From Daedaleopsis sinensis (Eukaryota; Basidiomycota; Agaricomycetes; Polyporales; Polyporaceae): DNA of 64,000 bases. The notes under the pieces were generated by a model. That model was not told the DNA's origin. It worked only from the letters and a program-made list of their open reading frames with translations, and did not search any database. The stretch lies in assembly GCA_033807695.1 (NCBI GenBank), contig CM066301.1, positions 2,294,001-2,358,000 on the forward strand, given 5' to 3'. Both the position numbers and the translations under genes were made by a program. Position 1 is the first letter of the stretch. The number at the start of each line of letters is the position of its first letter. This document shows, in pieces, positions 42,447 to 55,161 of this stretch.

Positions 42447-44617
42447 TTACTCCTCGTTGATGGTGAATGTACCTAGATCACGCAGGATGAAGACTGCCTC
42501 TTCTACTCGCATCTCCAACACTGTCAACTTCTCCCTCTTCTTCTCCCACTGCGCGAGCAACTCTCTCTCGTTCCTCGTCAACAACCGCTCCTCGTCCTGA
42601 CTGACGTCGCTCCGTTGTCGCTTCTCGAGAACTGCCTTCAGGTTTGGCTCATCCTGTTCCGCCTGTCGCCTCGCTGCGATGTTGTAGAGCGTCTTGTACA
42701 TGTTCCCTACTAGCACACTGTACGCTTTCTGTAGGTCGACGTACCTAACCAGACGACGTGAGAGAGAGCGCGGAGGGCACGAACTATACTGGCGTACCAC
42801 AGATAGAACATTCGAGTGGGATTTCGATCGGCACTCTTTGGGACTTCCTGCAGGCTTACTAGTGATTCCGCAGACATGGCGGACAATAGTGGTCGGACAT
42901 CCTTAGTCGCCATCATACCAACCTTGGATATCTACCCCGCCATGAGTCACGAGTACGTTATGGATAATGGGGGAAGACACTGCACTGACCTGTTTCTCGT
43001 CCATCATGGCCGTGTCTAGAAGCAGGCGGATGATCCGTACACCTTCGTCACCGTGTCTCTCGCGCGCAACCCCTTCCAAAACGCGCCGTCGTAGTCTCCT
43101 GGCGATTATTTCGAACTCAACCTGCACTTTCGATCCGCTGAGTGACACAAAAGCAGCAATTCGACCGGCTGGCGTCGGGTTGTCCGCAGAAGCTAGGATC
43201 CCCAGATATTCCTTCAACAGCGTCATAGTCGGCAGCTTCTTCGACGACTGCATAGCAAGACCCGCGGCGAGGTCGAGGTCGTCTGGTAGGTGTATAGCAA
43301 TGTTTGCAAGGGACGTCGGATCTTATGATGATTGAACAAACATCAAAGCGAAGGTCGTTGAAAAAAATTACCTGAGCGTACGTCTGTCAACTTTCTCTGT
43401 TTGGGCTCGGTTGCTTTCAGCGTGGCTCGGAGAACAGCGCCGGCGTACTGATTGTGCCGTTCCGAGGCAGCTGTTTCGATGAGCTGAATGGATCAATTAG
43501 CCTATTTTACTACGAAGACCGCGAGCGGTGACGAACCTTATTGCGGATGTGCACGTTAAACCGCTCGCAGTTGACACGGAAGTAGACAGTATTCTGTCGT
43601 AGACAAGTCAGTTTGCAACGAATATGCACAGCTAGGAGAGCAGAAAACTGACATCGACTTCCGTGTCATCTTCGACTGCTTTGCGCTACAAATTGAATGA
43701 GTACAGCCCACCTTCCTGTAAGTGAGCCCTTTACCTTCGAGGACTTATATGAGTGGTCGCTAGCTTTTCTCTTCTGCAACCTAAGCATATCATCTTCTGA
43801 CTCGGCATCAGGAGCTAAGATGGCTCACCATACCGACTTGCTCCGCCTCCTCCTCTTCACGCTTCATTCGAGCTTCGGCTACTTCTTTTGCTTCGCGCAA
43901 CTCCTTCGCGGTGGGGAAACCAGATATTTTTCTTTTCTCTTCCGCTTCGTATCGTATACGTTTATCGCGCGGCGACAGGTGAAATAAGACGGTCGATGGC
44001 TTCAAGTAGCCTTCCTCTACCAGCTTGTGCAGCGTTTGTGCAAGGACAGCCGGTGCTATCATTCACTCAAGACTCAGCACAAGCAACTGAAGCCAAGTCC
44101 ATGCTCACCTTTGATAGGGTCGTACACTGACAGCTGAGATATGATGTCTGGGGGACGCAACTTGCCATGGTCCAGTATTAGTTCTATGATTTCCGCACCC
44201 TATAACATAATATGTTGGCCTCACGGATACACCAAGAGGATGACATCTACGTACCGCTTTACCATACAACTGCTCTGCCGTCCAAACGTATCGCCCATAA
44301 CGCAACCTCAACAAACACTCGTCCGCGTTGAACTCGAACACTTCCCCCTCATCGGACTGAGCGTGCCACAATAAGTTATGCTGTACGAGGACCAGTATTG
44401 CGGCGCGAACGATACGAGGTTTCAACTTCGTGAAACGAATCAGTTGTGGAAGACCGAGTCGACCATGCGTGAGTAGTAGGGATGATATAGTCTGTGAGAT
44501 TTGGCAGAATGAGTTCGATTCAGGGCCGGGAAGCTCAACGATACTCACAGCAGTCAGTGGGCCAAAGACTGATCGTACTATTTCGGTGCACAGGCGTGCG
44601 GTGTCTGCATCGGCCAT
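42447..44617 (-). CDS. RPC82: RNA polymerase III subunit RPC3/RPC82
   Basis: Eleven exons: 44617-44549, 44491-44255, 44199-44109, 44055-43829, 43773-43735, 43685-43653, 43593-43537, 43483-43372, 43321-42990, 42931-42798, 42744-42447, 542 aa. N-terminal winged-helix blocks LLTHGRLGLPQLIRFTKLKPRIVRAAILVLVQHNL and ECLLRLRYGRYVW, middle block VYFRVNCERFNVHIRNK, and C-terminal MFYLWYVDLQKAYSVLVGNMYKTLYNI followed by a coiled coil (ERELLAQWEKKREKL). This is the RPC82 subunit, part of the Rpc82-Rpc34-Rpc31 subcomplex that opens tRNA and 5S promoters. Intron 1 (57 nt) has no stop and a multiple-of-three length, so retention would add 19 residues. Confidence 0.92.
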
Positions 44618-44894
44618 CCCGTTCGTCTAGCTATGTTGCATTGGTGAATATGGCGGGCAGGCAGAATGAAGGAGGGATTGGCCCAAAGTACATGGATTGT
44701 AGCGCGCGCGAATCCTGAGTCAAGGGAAAAAGTAGACACACGGCCGCACGGCGAAGTCCGTACAGACCTGCCCTGAACTTCGTTCTGCCTCACTGTGCTG
44801 CACCGTCCTGTTGCCCCTCATATTCTCCGCCAAAAGTCTGCTTCCGAGCAAAGCTCTCTCTGCGCACTCACTACCTTGACCAGCTCACCTTGGT
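44618..44894. promoter_or_regulatory. Divergent promoter, RPC82 and acidic-protein gene
   Basis: 277 bp between the divergent start codons at 44617 (minus) and 44895 (plus). A pyrimidine-rich stretch precedes the plus-strand ATG. Confidence 0.5.
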
Positions 44895-47610
44895 ATGACG
44901 ACAGCAATGGCCGAGGTATTCGACACCCAGATGGCGGATTCTGGCGAAATCGATATGTCTATGTATACAAGCATGGCAACTGCCGACTCTTGGCTATCCG
45001 TGGAGGCCCAAATGACCGACGAAGGGTTTGAGTACGCACAGGAAGGCATCGAGGTTGAAATGGGTGACGACGACGAGCCAATCACTGAATACGAGATGGC
45101 GGATGAAGGTGACAACTACGAACTTCAGGACATCGAGGTCTACGACATATCACAGGCCCCATCGCCTCTGGTTGTCGATGACCACCTCATATCCAATCCT
45201 TCACCCGATGACACCGACATCATGCACATACCATCCGATGACCATCCTATAGACTCGGTCCCAACGGCGGCGCCCGAGATCGGATTCTCGGATACCTACA
45301 GCGTTGAGGGCATCCACCCTGTCGAAATCGCCCATGTGGTCCACGACATTGACGCGGCGTATGAGCCACACGCAGAGTTGACGACGGCAGCCGAAAATGG
45401 GTCAATGGCTCCCTCTCCGACGGATGGATTCGACAACGCCGCCGCCGCCGCCGCCGCCGCGGGTTCCGCAGGGCTTCACGAAACTACCCAGGACCCTGTA
45501 GCTGTCGCGATGGCGAGGGATGTTGACCAGCAAGCGGTTGACCCTGTACCCGAAGTCCATCCGGACCCGGTCTCCTCTAGCTTCGAGTTCTCCCATCTCA
45601 CTGGCGAGTCAGAACACACCGCGGTCGATATACCTCAAAGCGCCACCGAAGAACGTGCGGCATCACCGAGCAGCGGGACGGCAGATCCCCACGAAATATC
45701 AGAAGGGGTTTGCATTGATCCACCACCAGCAGTGCTCTTGTCCCTTCCACCCTCATTTGAGTACGGGGATTGTTCTCTTTTCAACTTGCCTACCTCCAGC
45801 GTTCCTCAGAGTCCGTCAAGCAGTGCTAAGGCTGATACTGGCAACGACCTTCGCCTCTTGTTGCACGATCGTCCTACACTGTATTACGAACCCATCTCTG
45901 TCGTGTTCGCTGCTCTCAGGCAAGAGCAATTTGTGCAGAACATGCCTGATTACGCTGAAGTGGAGTTGGTTCTCGATGCTTACGACCTGCAACTATCGAT
46001 ATCTGAGGTACGTTTGCTTGCCGGACTCATCTTTTACGACCGGCTGACAGGGATACAGGACAACGTGTACACTCATGAAGTCACGCTACACGAGTTGAAT
46101 GTCATCCACGATGGTTCTGACCTCGGCGGACCTCTTAGGCTTCGTCTCAAGGTCATTTCCCCTCGATTTGTGACGCGCTATACCACCCTTCGGGACCAGA
46201 TAGCTCGCCTCAACATGACCGGGGATGGAGATATGCATCATATAGATGCCTCTGCCGCCGTGGAGCAGCAATTTGAGCAAGGTGACCCTGTTTTGCACAT
46301 GGCAGAAGAACCGCATGCTCAACACGAGGATTCTACAGCATATGACTACGAAGCTGCAGAAGGCGAAGCTGCGCCAGTCTCCGAAGAACCTCACACCACA
46401 GACACGGTGTCAGAACTTGTCGCACACAATCGTACTGACGTAGAAAACTCAAACGATCACGTTGCCGAAAACGCGACTGTTCCCTCAATCCTCCAGGAGA
46501 CTGCCCATGAGACAGTGCAGCAGCAAGCTGAAGCAGATGCCTTGGCTCATGACTCAGAAATCTACGACGAAGATGGGGAAGGAGAATTAGAAGAAGAAGC
46601 TGACGAGGGTGAGCGTTATAGAGAAGATGGAGGCGTTGCGGAAGAGAATCAGGGGAATCCGGGGACAGAAAACGCGGTAGCTTTGGACGAGGCGGAAGCG
46701 GACGACGAGGCGGAAGCTGAAGATAATCTTGACGCGGACGAGGTGCATGACCACGCTGCCGTGGAAGAGGGCGGTGATTATGTCAAGCACGACGAATTCC
46801 CGGACGATGAAGATGACTTCGGTGACGATCTCTCGGAAGAGCTGGACGGCGATGCACCACACGAAGAATCCTCTCGCGCAGGTGCGAGTGGCGTTGAGCC
46901 TGTTCAGGAGACACCGTATGTGGAAAACGAGAGCGAGTACGCCCGCGAAGAGCTCGTAGAAGCTGCCGGCGTCGGAGATGACGGTTTGTGACACATCTGG
47001 TGGTGTTGTCATTGTTCCTAACAGCATGTCATACAGATCAACGCGAAAACAGCGGTTTGACCTTGAAGACGGGTACTGATACTATTGAGCATTCCAACAG
47101 CATTGAAGGTATGATTCGCATATACCTATGTCTCCTGCTACGGACCACTGATATATTCAATACCCGAAGGCGACCACGACAGCAACACATCAACAACTTT
47201 CACCACAGAAGACCACGACGCTGCAGAGTGTACGTGGTCGATACAATTTGTTGTTCCCATTCCAGGCTCATGGATTCTTCCAGACCAAGACACAGACAAC
47301 CTACACGACGTCTCGCAGTATCACACTCTCCCTGCTGGAGAGGACGACCTTGATGATAACTGGGACGACGAGGAGCAAGATCCCGAACAAGCATTACCCG
47401 TGGATGACAAGACAGAGGCTCTGTCACGCAGGAGCTCCACGACTACTCTTGCGAGCCGAACCTCGAAACGGGCATACGAGGACACCGGTCTCGATGACCT
47501 CGATGATGGCGACTTCGAGCCTAGCTCTCCGGGTATGTGTCTACCCCTGGTGTTGTCCTGCCAGCCGTTAACTTTGATTCGCAGGCGCAAAGCGACCGCG
47601 AGTCGAATAA
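44895..47610 (+). CDS. Large acidic protein of unknown function
   Basis: Exons 44895-46007, 46059-46983, 47037-47108, 47170-47229, 47266-47532, 47585-47610, about 820 aa. Very rich in Asp and Glu, especially after residue 540. An (Ala)8-9 run lies near residue 180. One block looks folded and conserved: YYEPISVVFAALRQEQFV, YAEVELVLDAYDLQLSISE, NVYTHEVTLHELNVIHDGSDL, PLRLRLKVISPRFVTRY. The C-terminus is SKRAYEDTG...SPGAKRPRVE, a likely nuclear localisation signal. The 51-nt intron 46008-46058 (GTACGT...ACAG with CTGAC branch site) is a multiple of three and open; I removed it because the flanks then join smoothly. An acidic nuclear protein is plausible, for example a chromatin or transcription factor, but I cannot name a family. 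Confidence 0.82.
45440..45462 (+). repeat. GCC trinucleotide run encoding polyalanine
   Basis: About eight consecutive GCC/GCG codons inside the acidic-protein gene. Such runs vary in length between strains. Confidence 0.7.
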
Positions 47611-48322
47611 ACGCAAGCGACCAGCGTGGTGATCATGTCTGTTTCCGACTGAGAACTACTTAGTCCTCCACGTCCAATGCTGCCGGTCCTCTGTTGCCCT
47701 CTGTCGACCACGCTTATCGGCCCGGCAACTCTCAAGGTTCCTCAGATTCTTGAACAGGTTGAGTATTGGGTTCAGCCGTGCCGTGACGACTGTTCACAGC
47801 TAGTATTTCGGCGACGATTGGGTTCTATTGTTTTCATTGACTTTTGCACTAACGTTTTGCAGGTTCGCGTATTCTTGCGTGCTTCACGACAGCTTGTCCG
47901 CATCCGAGTGTCTGACAGTGGAGGTGTCGACGATGTGATGGTTTGGGATGATGTTTCATTTGGTGCTCCGTTGCTACAGGGTCGTTGTTGCGTCCTTGTA
48001 CCACTCATATTGTACCAACCTAATTGCAGTCTTCTTGAGGTCTCGACCGCCATGGGTTGCTTGTCCCGACGACAACGTAAACTGAAGACAGACTTTGAAG
48101 GAGCATATAGATTGAGTCGCTACTAATAGGAATATTCGTATGTGGAAGCAGAGATACATCAGTTACAACAGGTCAACGACTATATCACCGAGAGCGCAAC
48201 CACGTCGTCGCTTACACGGTTTTGCCAGTGAATTGCGATGCCACATGCATCCGCCATGCCCGTTTTTTCCATGTCCTATAGCACCTCTCTAACCGCCGTA
48301 GGCCGTGCCAATGGCCAAGCTC
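47611..48322. other. Intergenic, convergent 3' ends
   Basis: It separates the acidic protein gene (plus) from the AMP-binding gene (minus). Open frames here (for example 47677-48126) show no protein character. Confidence 0.5.
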
Positions 48323-50390
48323 TCAGGCCTTCGAAGCGACAGAGACCTTGAATGTACCGTTGGAGGCAACTATAGCCCTCTCGCCAGCCGCCCTCCACCC
48401 ACGTTCCTCCTCTTCCTCTGCTTCTTCCTCGACGGAAAGCGGCCGCCCAATGCTCGGGCCGCGCATATACAGATCGCCAACAGGGTCCGCCCCGCCCTCC
48501 ACGGCAGAGTCGTCCACGCCGACGAGTTTGACCTCGACGTTCACGGAAGGAGGGCCGACGGGCGCGAGGTACGTGAACGCATACGCGTCTGCTGCGGATG
48601 CAGAGGGGCCCGGGGGCGTGCTGGGCGGGAAGGTCTGCAGGTCGAGCGGGTGCGTCGCGAACACGGGTCCGGCTGCGAGCGGGTGGGCGTGCACGTTGAC
48701 GACCGGGACGGAGAGCGCGACGCGGGACGGGGTCAGTGCCTGTGCCTCGAGGGGGCCTGGAGGTGATAGGGGTGATGATGAGAAGGGGTCTGCGTATAAG
48801 GAACGCCATGTACGGGAGACCGGGCCACTCACCTCCGCCCACAATGACGGCGCGCACCGTACCGGCGCCTTTGCCCATGACTTTGACACGGGCGATGTCG
48901 AAGACAAGGCGGTCCCAGAGGCTTTGTTTCGTCATGTAGCCTTCCATGATGCCGGCGAGCTTGTGGCGCCAGGCGAAGTTGAACGCGACCCAAGATGTGT
49001 TCTTCGCCTCTTGTTCTATCGCACCGCTGAGACTGGTGAGGTGATCCGGGCGGACGAACAGGATGGTCGGAGACGAGATGTGGTATGAGGCGGAGGTGCG
49101 AAGGTCCTTGAGGCCGGACAAGGATGGAGCTGCAGAAGCAGTTCAAGATGGGCCACATACTGTGGACAAAACAGAACACGAACCGTCGTCTGATTTGATC
49201 AACTTAGTGCTATCCAAAGTGGCGAAGCCAGTGCTTTCAAACAGCGCCGTGTAGGCCACAGCACGCCCGTAAGGCGAGCTCAGGGGGTACGCGGATACTA
49301 TAGTGTCCAGAGGAGATAGTGCGCTGGAGGTAGGCAACAGAGCCCGAGTCGCTGCGACACCAGCGGTCAAGTTCTGGTGGGTGAGCTGTACACCGTCCAG
49401 TCCGCCAGTTGGCGTCTCGAAAAACGAGATGGTGAACACGTCGTTTACATCTGTGACGGGGATGTTCCTCAGATACGCTGCTCGCGTGAGATGCAGTTGA
49501 GAACTAACCAGGAGTAGGCAGAGCAGACTTGTCAATGGAGGCACCTTGGCGCTCCAGATCGGCCCAGTTGAGTATCTTGACGTTGTTCAGCCGAGGAAGC
49601 TTGCTATCAGCGATATCGCCAACAAGAACGATAGTGTGATGCTCGCTCTCGTTGGAGTCGTAAATGAGCTCCATCAAATGGTTCAAAAATGAAGCATCGG
49701 TGATGATGACGGATGGGGGATGACGCTCAAGAACGGAGGACAGCAACGATAGCGACGAGAGGGTAAATGTTGGAACCGAGTACGATGCAAGAGCCAGGTC
49801 AGACACGAGGAACTCTAGGGATGCAAATGATTATCGCAGTATGCAGTGACGACTACTGGAGTACACACCTATGCCGTCATTGAGCAGAAGTAAGACATTG
49901 GAATCTTGGGGAACAAGACCGGCCGCTCGAGTGAGCCCAGCACCAAAGTTCGCAATGCGTTCCCGCAGTTGAGGATTGGTGATCTAGGACGGGGACATTA
50001 AGGGTTTTGTTGGTTGAGACGGTGAAGGTAACTCACTTTAGTAGACCACAGGGTACGGGGGGCATCAGCGTCAGGCTTCACGAGATCAAGCAGAACCAGT
50101 TGGTCCTTCGTGGGGCGTAAGGGGAACTACAATCACAGGTAGTTGATGTTATGGAAAAACACTGGAGCATACGGGGTACTCACGCGTCCCAACATGCCAG
50201 TACTGTAGTTCCTGTAGACCGCGCTCTCGGACGGGTTTCTGACGCGCGCAACATCACTCTGCCGGCCAAGCAAGATTGGGTGTACGAGAGCTTGTGGTTT
50301 GTAGAGATTGTGAAGGAGGAATAAACCAGCAGCGACGAGTGAGAGGACTATGGTCAGGTCATCGGTGACCAGATAGTCCGCGAGTGCCAT
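48323..50390 (-). CDS. Degenerate AMP-binding (acyl-CoA synthetase-like) membrane protein
   Basis: Seven exons: 50390-50184, 50126-50037, 49983-49869, 49814-49509, 49450-49184, 49129-48833, 48756-48323, 571 aa. An N-terminal membrane anchor (LTIVLSLVAAGLFLLHNLY) is followed by the linker found in long-chain acyl-CoA synthetases (GRQSDVARVRNPSESAVYRN, PRTLWSTK, LGAGLTRAAGL-like). The AMP-binding core is recognisable (SDLALASYSVPTFTL, VKILNWADLE, VQLTHQNLTAGVAATRALL, VRAVIVGGG, VGDLYMRGPSIGRPL). But the phosphate-binding loop that normally reads (Y/F)TSGTTGxPKG is replaced by FTISFFETPTGGLDG, and the C-terminal catalytic subdomain with its lysine is largely absent. It is probably not a working ligase. 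The intron 3-4 and 4-5 joins were chosen by phase. Confidence 0.8.
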
Positions 50391-50944
50391 GATCGAAAGG
50401 TCCTGGCGTGAAGTCAAGCGGTACACTGTATGCAGCTGCAGCTATCGAGAAGTCCGAGGCGGCAGGTACTGGAGGAAAACGATGTTCACTGACCACTGCC
50501 AACCAGACGAAGGGCGACGTGGGCTCGGGACGGTGAATAGACGCTAAGTGTGGTCAAGCCTTGCTTACATGATTTAGGTTATGTGTCTCTCTAGTGAGTC
50601 TACTTGGTGTCGTGGGTCTCAAGCTAGTCTCAGACTCTCACTTAAGAGTCGGATATGAACGCATCCATTGCGTACTTTCTGAGTCTGACGCCAGCACACG
50701 GCCCTCACTAAGTTACAGTACTACATACTAGTATCCGACGACGCGTCACGCACGTCGCAAGACGACGCGTCCAGTCGCGTCGTGACCGACGGTGTCACGC
50801 TGCACGTGCAGTCACCCGCTTTTCAGGCTCCGCCGGGACCGTGCCAGGCGCGCCACAACGGACGCGCTCTCTCTCTTGCGGTCCTCCTCTACCTCTTCCT
50901 CTGTTTCCTTACGTTTCTACGCGACTCTTCCTACCGTCGTTCCC
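50391..50944. promoter_or_regulatory. Divergent promoter; ACGCGT elements before SPT16
   Basis: 554 bp between divergent start codons. ACGCGT at 50741-50746 and 50765-50770, 175-205 bp before the SPT16 ATG. GACGCGTCCAGTC (50764-50776) is also present in the H1 promoter (42214-42226). Confidence 0.55.
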
Positions 50945-53900
50945 ATGTCTGGCATCAAGCTCAATGCGGAGCTGTTCTCAAAACGACTTCGCATGGTATA
51001 CAATGCTTGGAACGTCAGTACCGTCCGAATCAACGCGGTTGCGAGCTCTGACTAACGGTCAAACCCTATCTATATCCTTGTTTCATACAGAATGCCCAGA
51101 AGGAAGACGACTACGCTTCGATATCGGAAGCCGACGCGTTACTGCTTGTTGCTGGAGACCCTATTGGTGACGACGAGCCCTTCCGCAAGGGTACGGCCTT
51201 CCAGGCGAGTTGCCTTCTCTCTCACCTCCTTCCGACCGTATTCATGCGTCGCTGTTGCAGACGTGGCTGCTTGGGTTTGAGTTCCCTTCCACCCTTCTGC
51301 TGTTCCAGAAGACACAGCTGTCCATCCTATGTTCAGCCTCAAAAGGTAGTCCCAGTTGGCGTACTAGGGTCGACCGAACTGATATAGCGACTTTCACTTA
51401 GCCAAGATTTTGTCCCAGCTCAAGAACTCTGACCTACCAGTACCGATTGAGTTCTATGCTCAAGCGAAACCCAAAGAACCTCCCACCGACGCGCTCCCTC
51501 GCTTCCACCAAACGTATGCTAGCCATGATCGAGTCGCCACCTTGGTGAAAGAGACGCATTTGGGGAAATTGATCGACGAGTGGAACAAGGCTGTATCGGA
51601 AGCAGAAAAGAAGCCGACTGTTGTTGACATGTCTCCCGCGGTCGCATCATTTCTTGCTGTGAAGGATGAGGAAGAGATGGTGCATGGTCTATTCCGTTGG
51701 CTCCCAACTCTCTCTAACTAACATCTTCACCTAGAAATGCGTCCGAACCGCCGCGAACCTCACGTCTACCTTGCTCGCGCATTACGTCGCCCCCAAACTC
51801 GAGACTATCTTGGATCGAGAGGCGAAGATTTCTCATGAGGCATTCGCCGCTCAAATTGAGACACGGATTGGATATGGCGAAGGTGAAAAAGCGAAGGGTC
51901 CGGACATGAAGATTTGGAGCAAAAGTCGCTCTCTCAATGACGTGAGTCGGCCTGTAAAACTGCTCGGCAACAGTTTCCAATGGTACATGCGTGCAGATCG
52001 ACTGGGGCTCTACAGAATTCTGTTACTCGCCTGTCATCCAGTCTCAATCCACCAGTAGTGGTTATGACATCAGCCCCACTGCTGAATCCACTCAAGATGA
52101 CATATCGCACAAGGGAGTCTTACTCGTCGCTGTCGGCATGAAATACAAGAGTTACTGCGCAAATCTTGGGCGTAGCTTCATTGTTGACCCCTCCAAAGTG
52201 AGTAGCTTCTCAGTTTGTGGCACCGCAACAACTCATCATCGATCGCACTCAGGAGCAAGAATCCATCTACTCCCTGCTCGTGTCTCTCCAGGCGGAGGTG
52301 TTGCTACAGCTGAAAGACGGTGCTGTTGCCCGGGAGGTATATCACCATGCCTTGTCGATCGTCAAGGAGAAGAAGCCGGATCTCGAGGGTCATTTTGTCA
52401 AGAATATCGGACATGGTGTATGTCCTCTTGTGGGCACTGTAATCATGCCGCCGTGTCCTGACACCATCTTGTAGACGGGTATGGAGTTTCGCGACGCGTC
52501 TTACGTCCTTTCGGCCAAGAACGCTCGCAAATTACGCTCTGGCATGGTTCTGAACCTAGTGCTTGGATTCACCGGGCTGGAAGAAGGTGGCAAGAAGTAA
52601 GTATGTTCTGTGCCCGGGCTACCTCCTATTGATCATTTGCCGCTGCTAGATACGCTTTGCAACTCATCGACACCGTTCTCGTGGGCTCAGACAGGGCAAC
52701 ATGTCTCACGTCTGGGGTCAAATCTACCAAGGAAACCATGTTCTTCTTGAATCAAGATGAAGGTGAGCCATCGTCAAAGGCACCTGCGAAGAAGCCTCCA
52801 GCTGCCAAGTCTGGAATGAACGGCAATTCGTCGCCCGCGAAGAACAAGACAGCTGGTGGCAAGGTGCTCCGTAACAAGACTCGTAGTGCCGCGCAAGAAG
52901 AATCGGTTCAGTCTATGTCTGCCAAGATCGCCGAGCACCAGAGAGAGTTGCACACTAGACTCCATGACGAAGGTCTAGCAAGGTTTTCCGAAGGTGGTGG
53001 CGGTACTGGCGGTAAGGAAGGCAAAGGGTGGAAGCGCTTCCAAAGCTATAAGGGCGAGGCAGCACTCCCGCGCGAGGTTGAAACTCTCAGGGTCAGTCGT
53101 AGATCGCGATCGTCGGAATCTCTACTGATCTCTTGGTGATAGATTTTCGTCGACAGGAAAACGCAGACTGTCGTTCTACCCATTCACGGTTTCGCTGTGC
53201 CATTCCACATCAACACGATCAAGAACGTCAGCAAGAGTGAGGAGGCGGATTTCACCCTCTTGCGCGTCAACTTCCAGACACCTGGGCAACTCGCTGGGAG
53301 GAAAGAGGATACTGTAAGACACTCCCGCGTGTACATACCCTTTACTCGCCTACTGACGGCATTGCCTAATAGCCGTTTGAAGACCCAGATGCCACATTTA
53401 TCCGCTCAGTTACATATCGGTCTCCCGATGCGAACCGTTTCGACACGATCTCTAAGCAGATCACCGACCTCAAGAAGGAAGTCAACAAGCGCGAGCAGCA
53501 GAAGAAGGAGATGGCCGACGTCATCGAACAGGACACCCTAGTCGAGATCAAGGGACGTCGCCCGACGAAGCTCCCCGAGGTGTTCGTGCGTCCTGCTCTA
53601 GATGGCAAACGCCTTCCGGGTGAGGTCGAGATCCACCAGAATGGTCTGAGGTACCAGTCACCGATGGGGTCGCAGAAGATCGGTATGTAAATGTACCGGC
53701 TTGATGACAGCTGGATCGCTCATAGCGTGTGTAGACATCTTGTTCAGCAATGTCAAGCATCTCTTCTTCCAGCCTTGCGATCATGAACTTCTGGTCATCA
53801 TCCACATTCACCTCAAGGCGCCCATCATGATTGGAAAGAAGAAGGCGCATGTGAGTTCACATTGCTTCGGATATCTCCATGTGTACAGCTTGACTGACTT

Positions 53901-55161
53901 GAGAGCATTAGGATGTCCAATTCTATAGGGAAGCGTCTGATGTCCAGTTCGACGAGACCGGTAACCGAAAGCGCAAGTATCGGTACGGTGACGAAGATGA
54001 GTTAGAGCTCGAGCAGCAGGAGCGCAAGCGGCGTCAAATGCTCAACAAGGAGTTCAAGCTCTTTTCCGAAAAGATCGCTGAAGCGGCTACAACTTCGGTA
54101 ATGCCTTCCCCTGATATGCTATTAGTCTTTGGTAGGTATGGCTAACTCATCTCGCTCCGTAGACCGGAGACTCTTTGGAGCCTGACATTCCTTTCCGTGA
54201 ACTATCGTTCGAGGGTGTGCCGTTCCGGACCAACGTCCGTCTCCAGCCAACGACCGAGTGTCTCGTACACCTGTCGGACCCTCCCTTCCTCGTCGTGACT
54301 CTCTCGGACATCGAGATCGCGTCCCTGGAGCGCGTTCAGTTCAGTTTGAAGCAGTTCGACATGGTCCTCATCTTCAAGGACTTTACGAAGACGCCCCTCC
54401 ACATCAACTCTATACCCACCGCGCAGCTGGATGACGTGAAAAATTGGCTAGAGTAAGCTCGCATCGTTGCGTCGTTTCAGGAGAACTGATGTCATGACGG
54501 CGATCAGTTCCGTGGACATTCCTTTGAGCGAAGGGCCGGTCAATTTGAATTGGGGGCCTATCATGAAGACAATCAACGAAGACCCGTACGAGTTCTTCCA
54601 GCAGGGTGGCTGGTCGTTCCTGGGCGGCGCAGGAGGTGGCGAGGAGGTGCGTGAAGATTGACCCCCCTCGGCGCATGCTTTGACTGAGACATCACTATCC
54701 AGAGCGATGCCGAGGACGCCTCAGACTCAGAATCGGAGTTCGAGGGGGAATCAGACGAGGTCGAGAGCTCCGAGAGCAGCCAAGAAGGAAGCGACTACTT
54801 CGACGGCTCGGATGCAAGCGACGACGAGGGCAGCGGCTCTGACTTTGGCTCCGACGACAGCGAAGGTATGTGTGGTATTTGCAATCACATTTGGATATCG
54901 GGTTCACCTCTGCATAGGCGACGACTGGGACGAGATGGAACGCAAGGCGGCAAAGGGTGAGTGATCCTTTGAAATGCCGACTGATAATTGTTATGCCTGC
55001 TGACACCTGGCACTGTAGATGACAAGAAGCGTACCGAGACAGGACGCGGCCACGAGTCGGACGATTCGGATCGCCCGAAGAGGGCACCGGCTAAGTCCAA
55101 AGGCAAACCGAACGGCAAGACGAGCGGCAAGGCGAACGGCAAGGCGAGTGGCCGGCGATGA
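50945..55161 (+). CDS. SPT16: FACT complex subunit SPT16
   Basis: Eighteen exons: 50945-51013, 51091-51204, 51261-51345, 51402-51679, 51735-51941, 51997-52197, 52253-52417, 52475-52596, 52650-53091, 53143-53313, 53373-53682, 53735-53850, 53912-54097, 54163-54452, 54508-54646, 54703-54865, 54918-54956, 55019-55161, 1079 aa. Peptidase-like N-terminal domain ([49 protein letters not shown]), then [19 protein letters not shown], the middle domain ([56 protein letters not shown]), [23 protein letters not shown] and an acidic Ser/Asp/Glu tail ending in Lys/Gly repeats. SPT16 with POB3 reorganises nucleosomes during transcription and replication. Intron 2 has a GC-AG boundary (donor GCGAGT at 51205). 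Confidence 0.96.

Noticed and set aside
47677..48126. 149-codon plus-strand frame
   Set aside because: Lies between convergent genes, no hydrophobic, domain or codon signal; likely 3' untranslated sequence.
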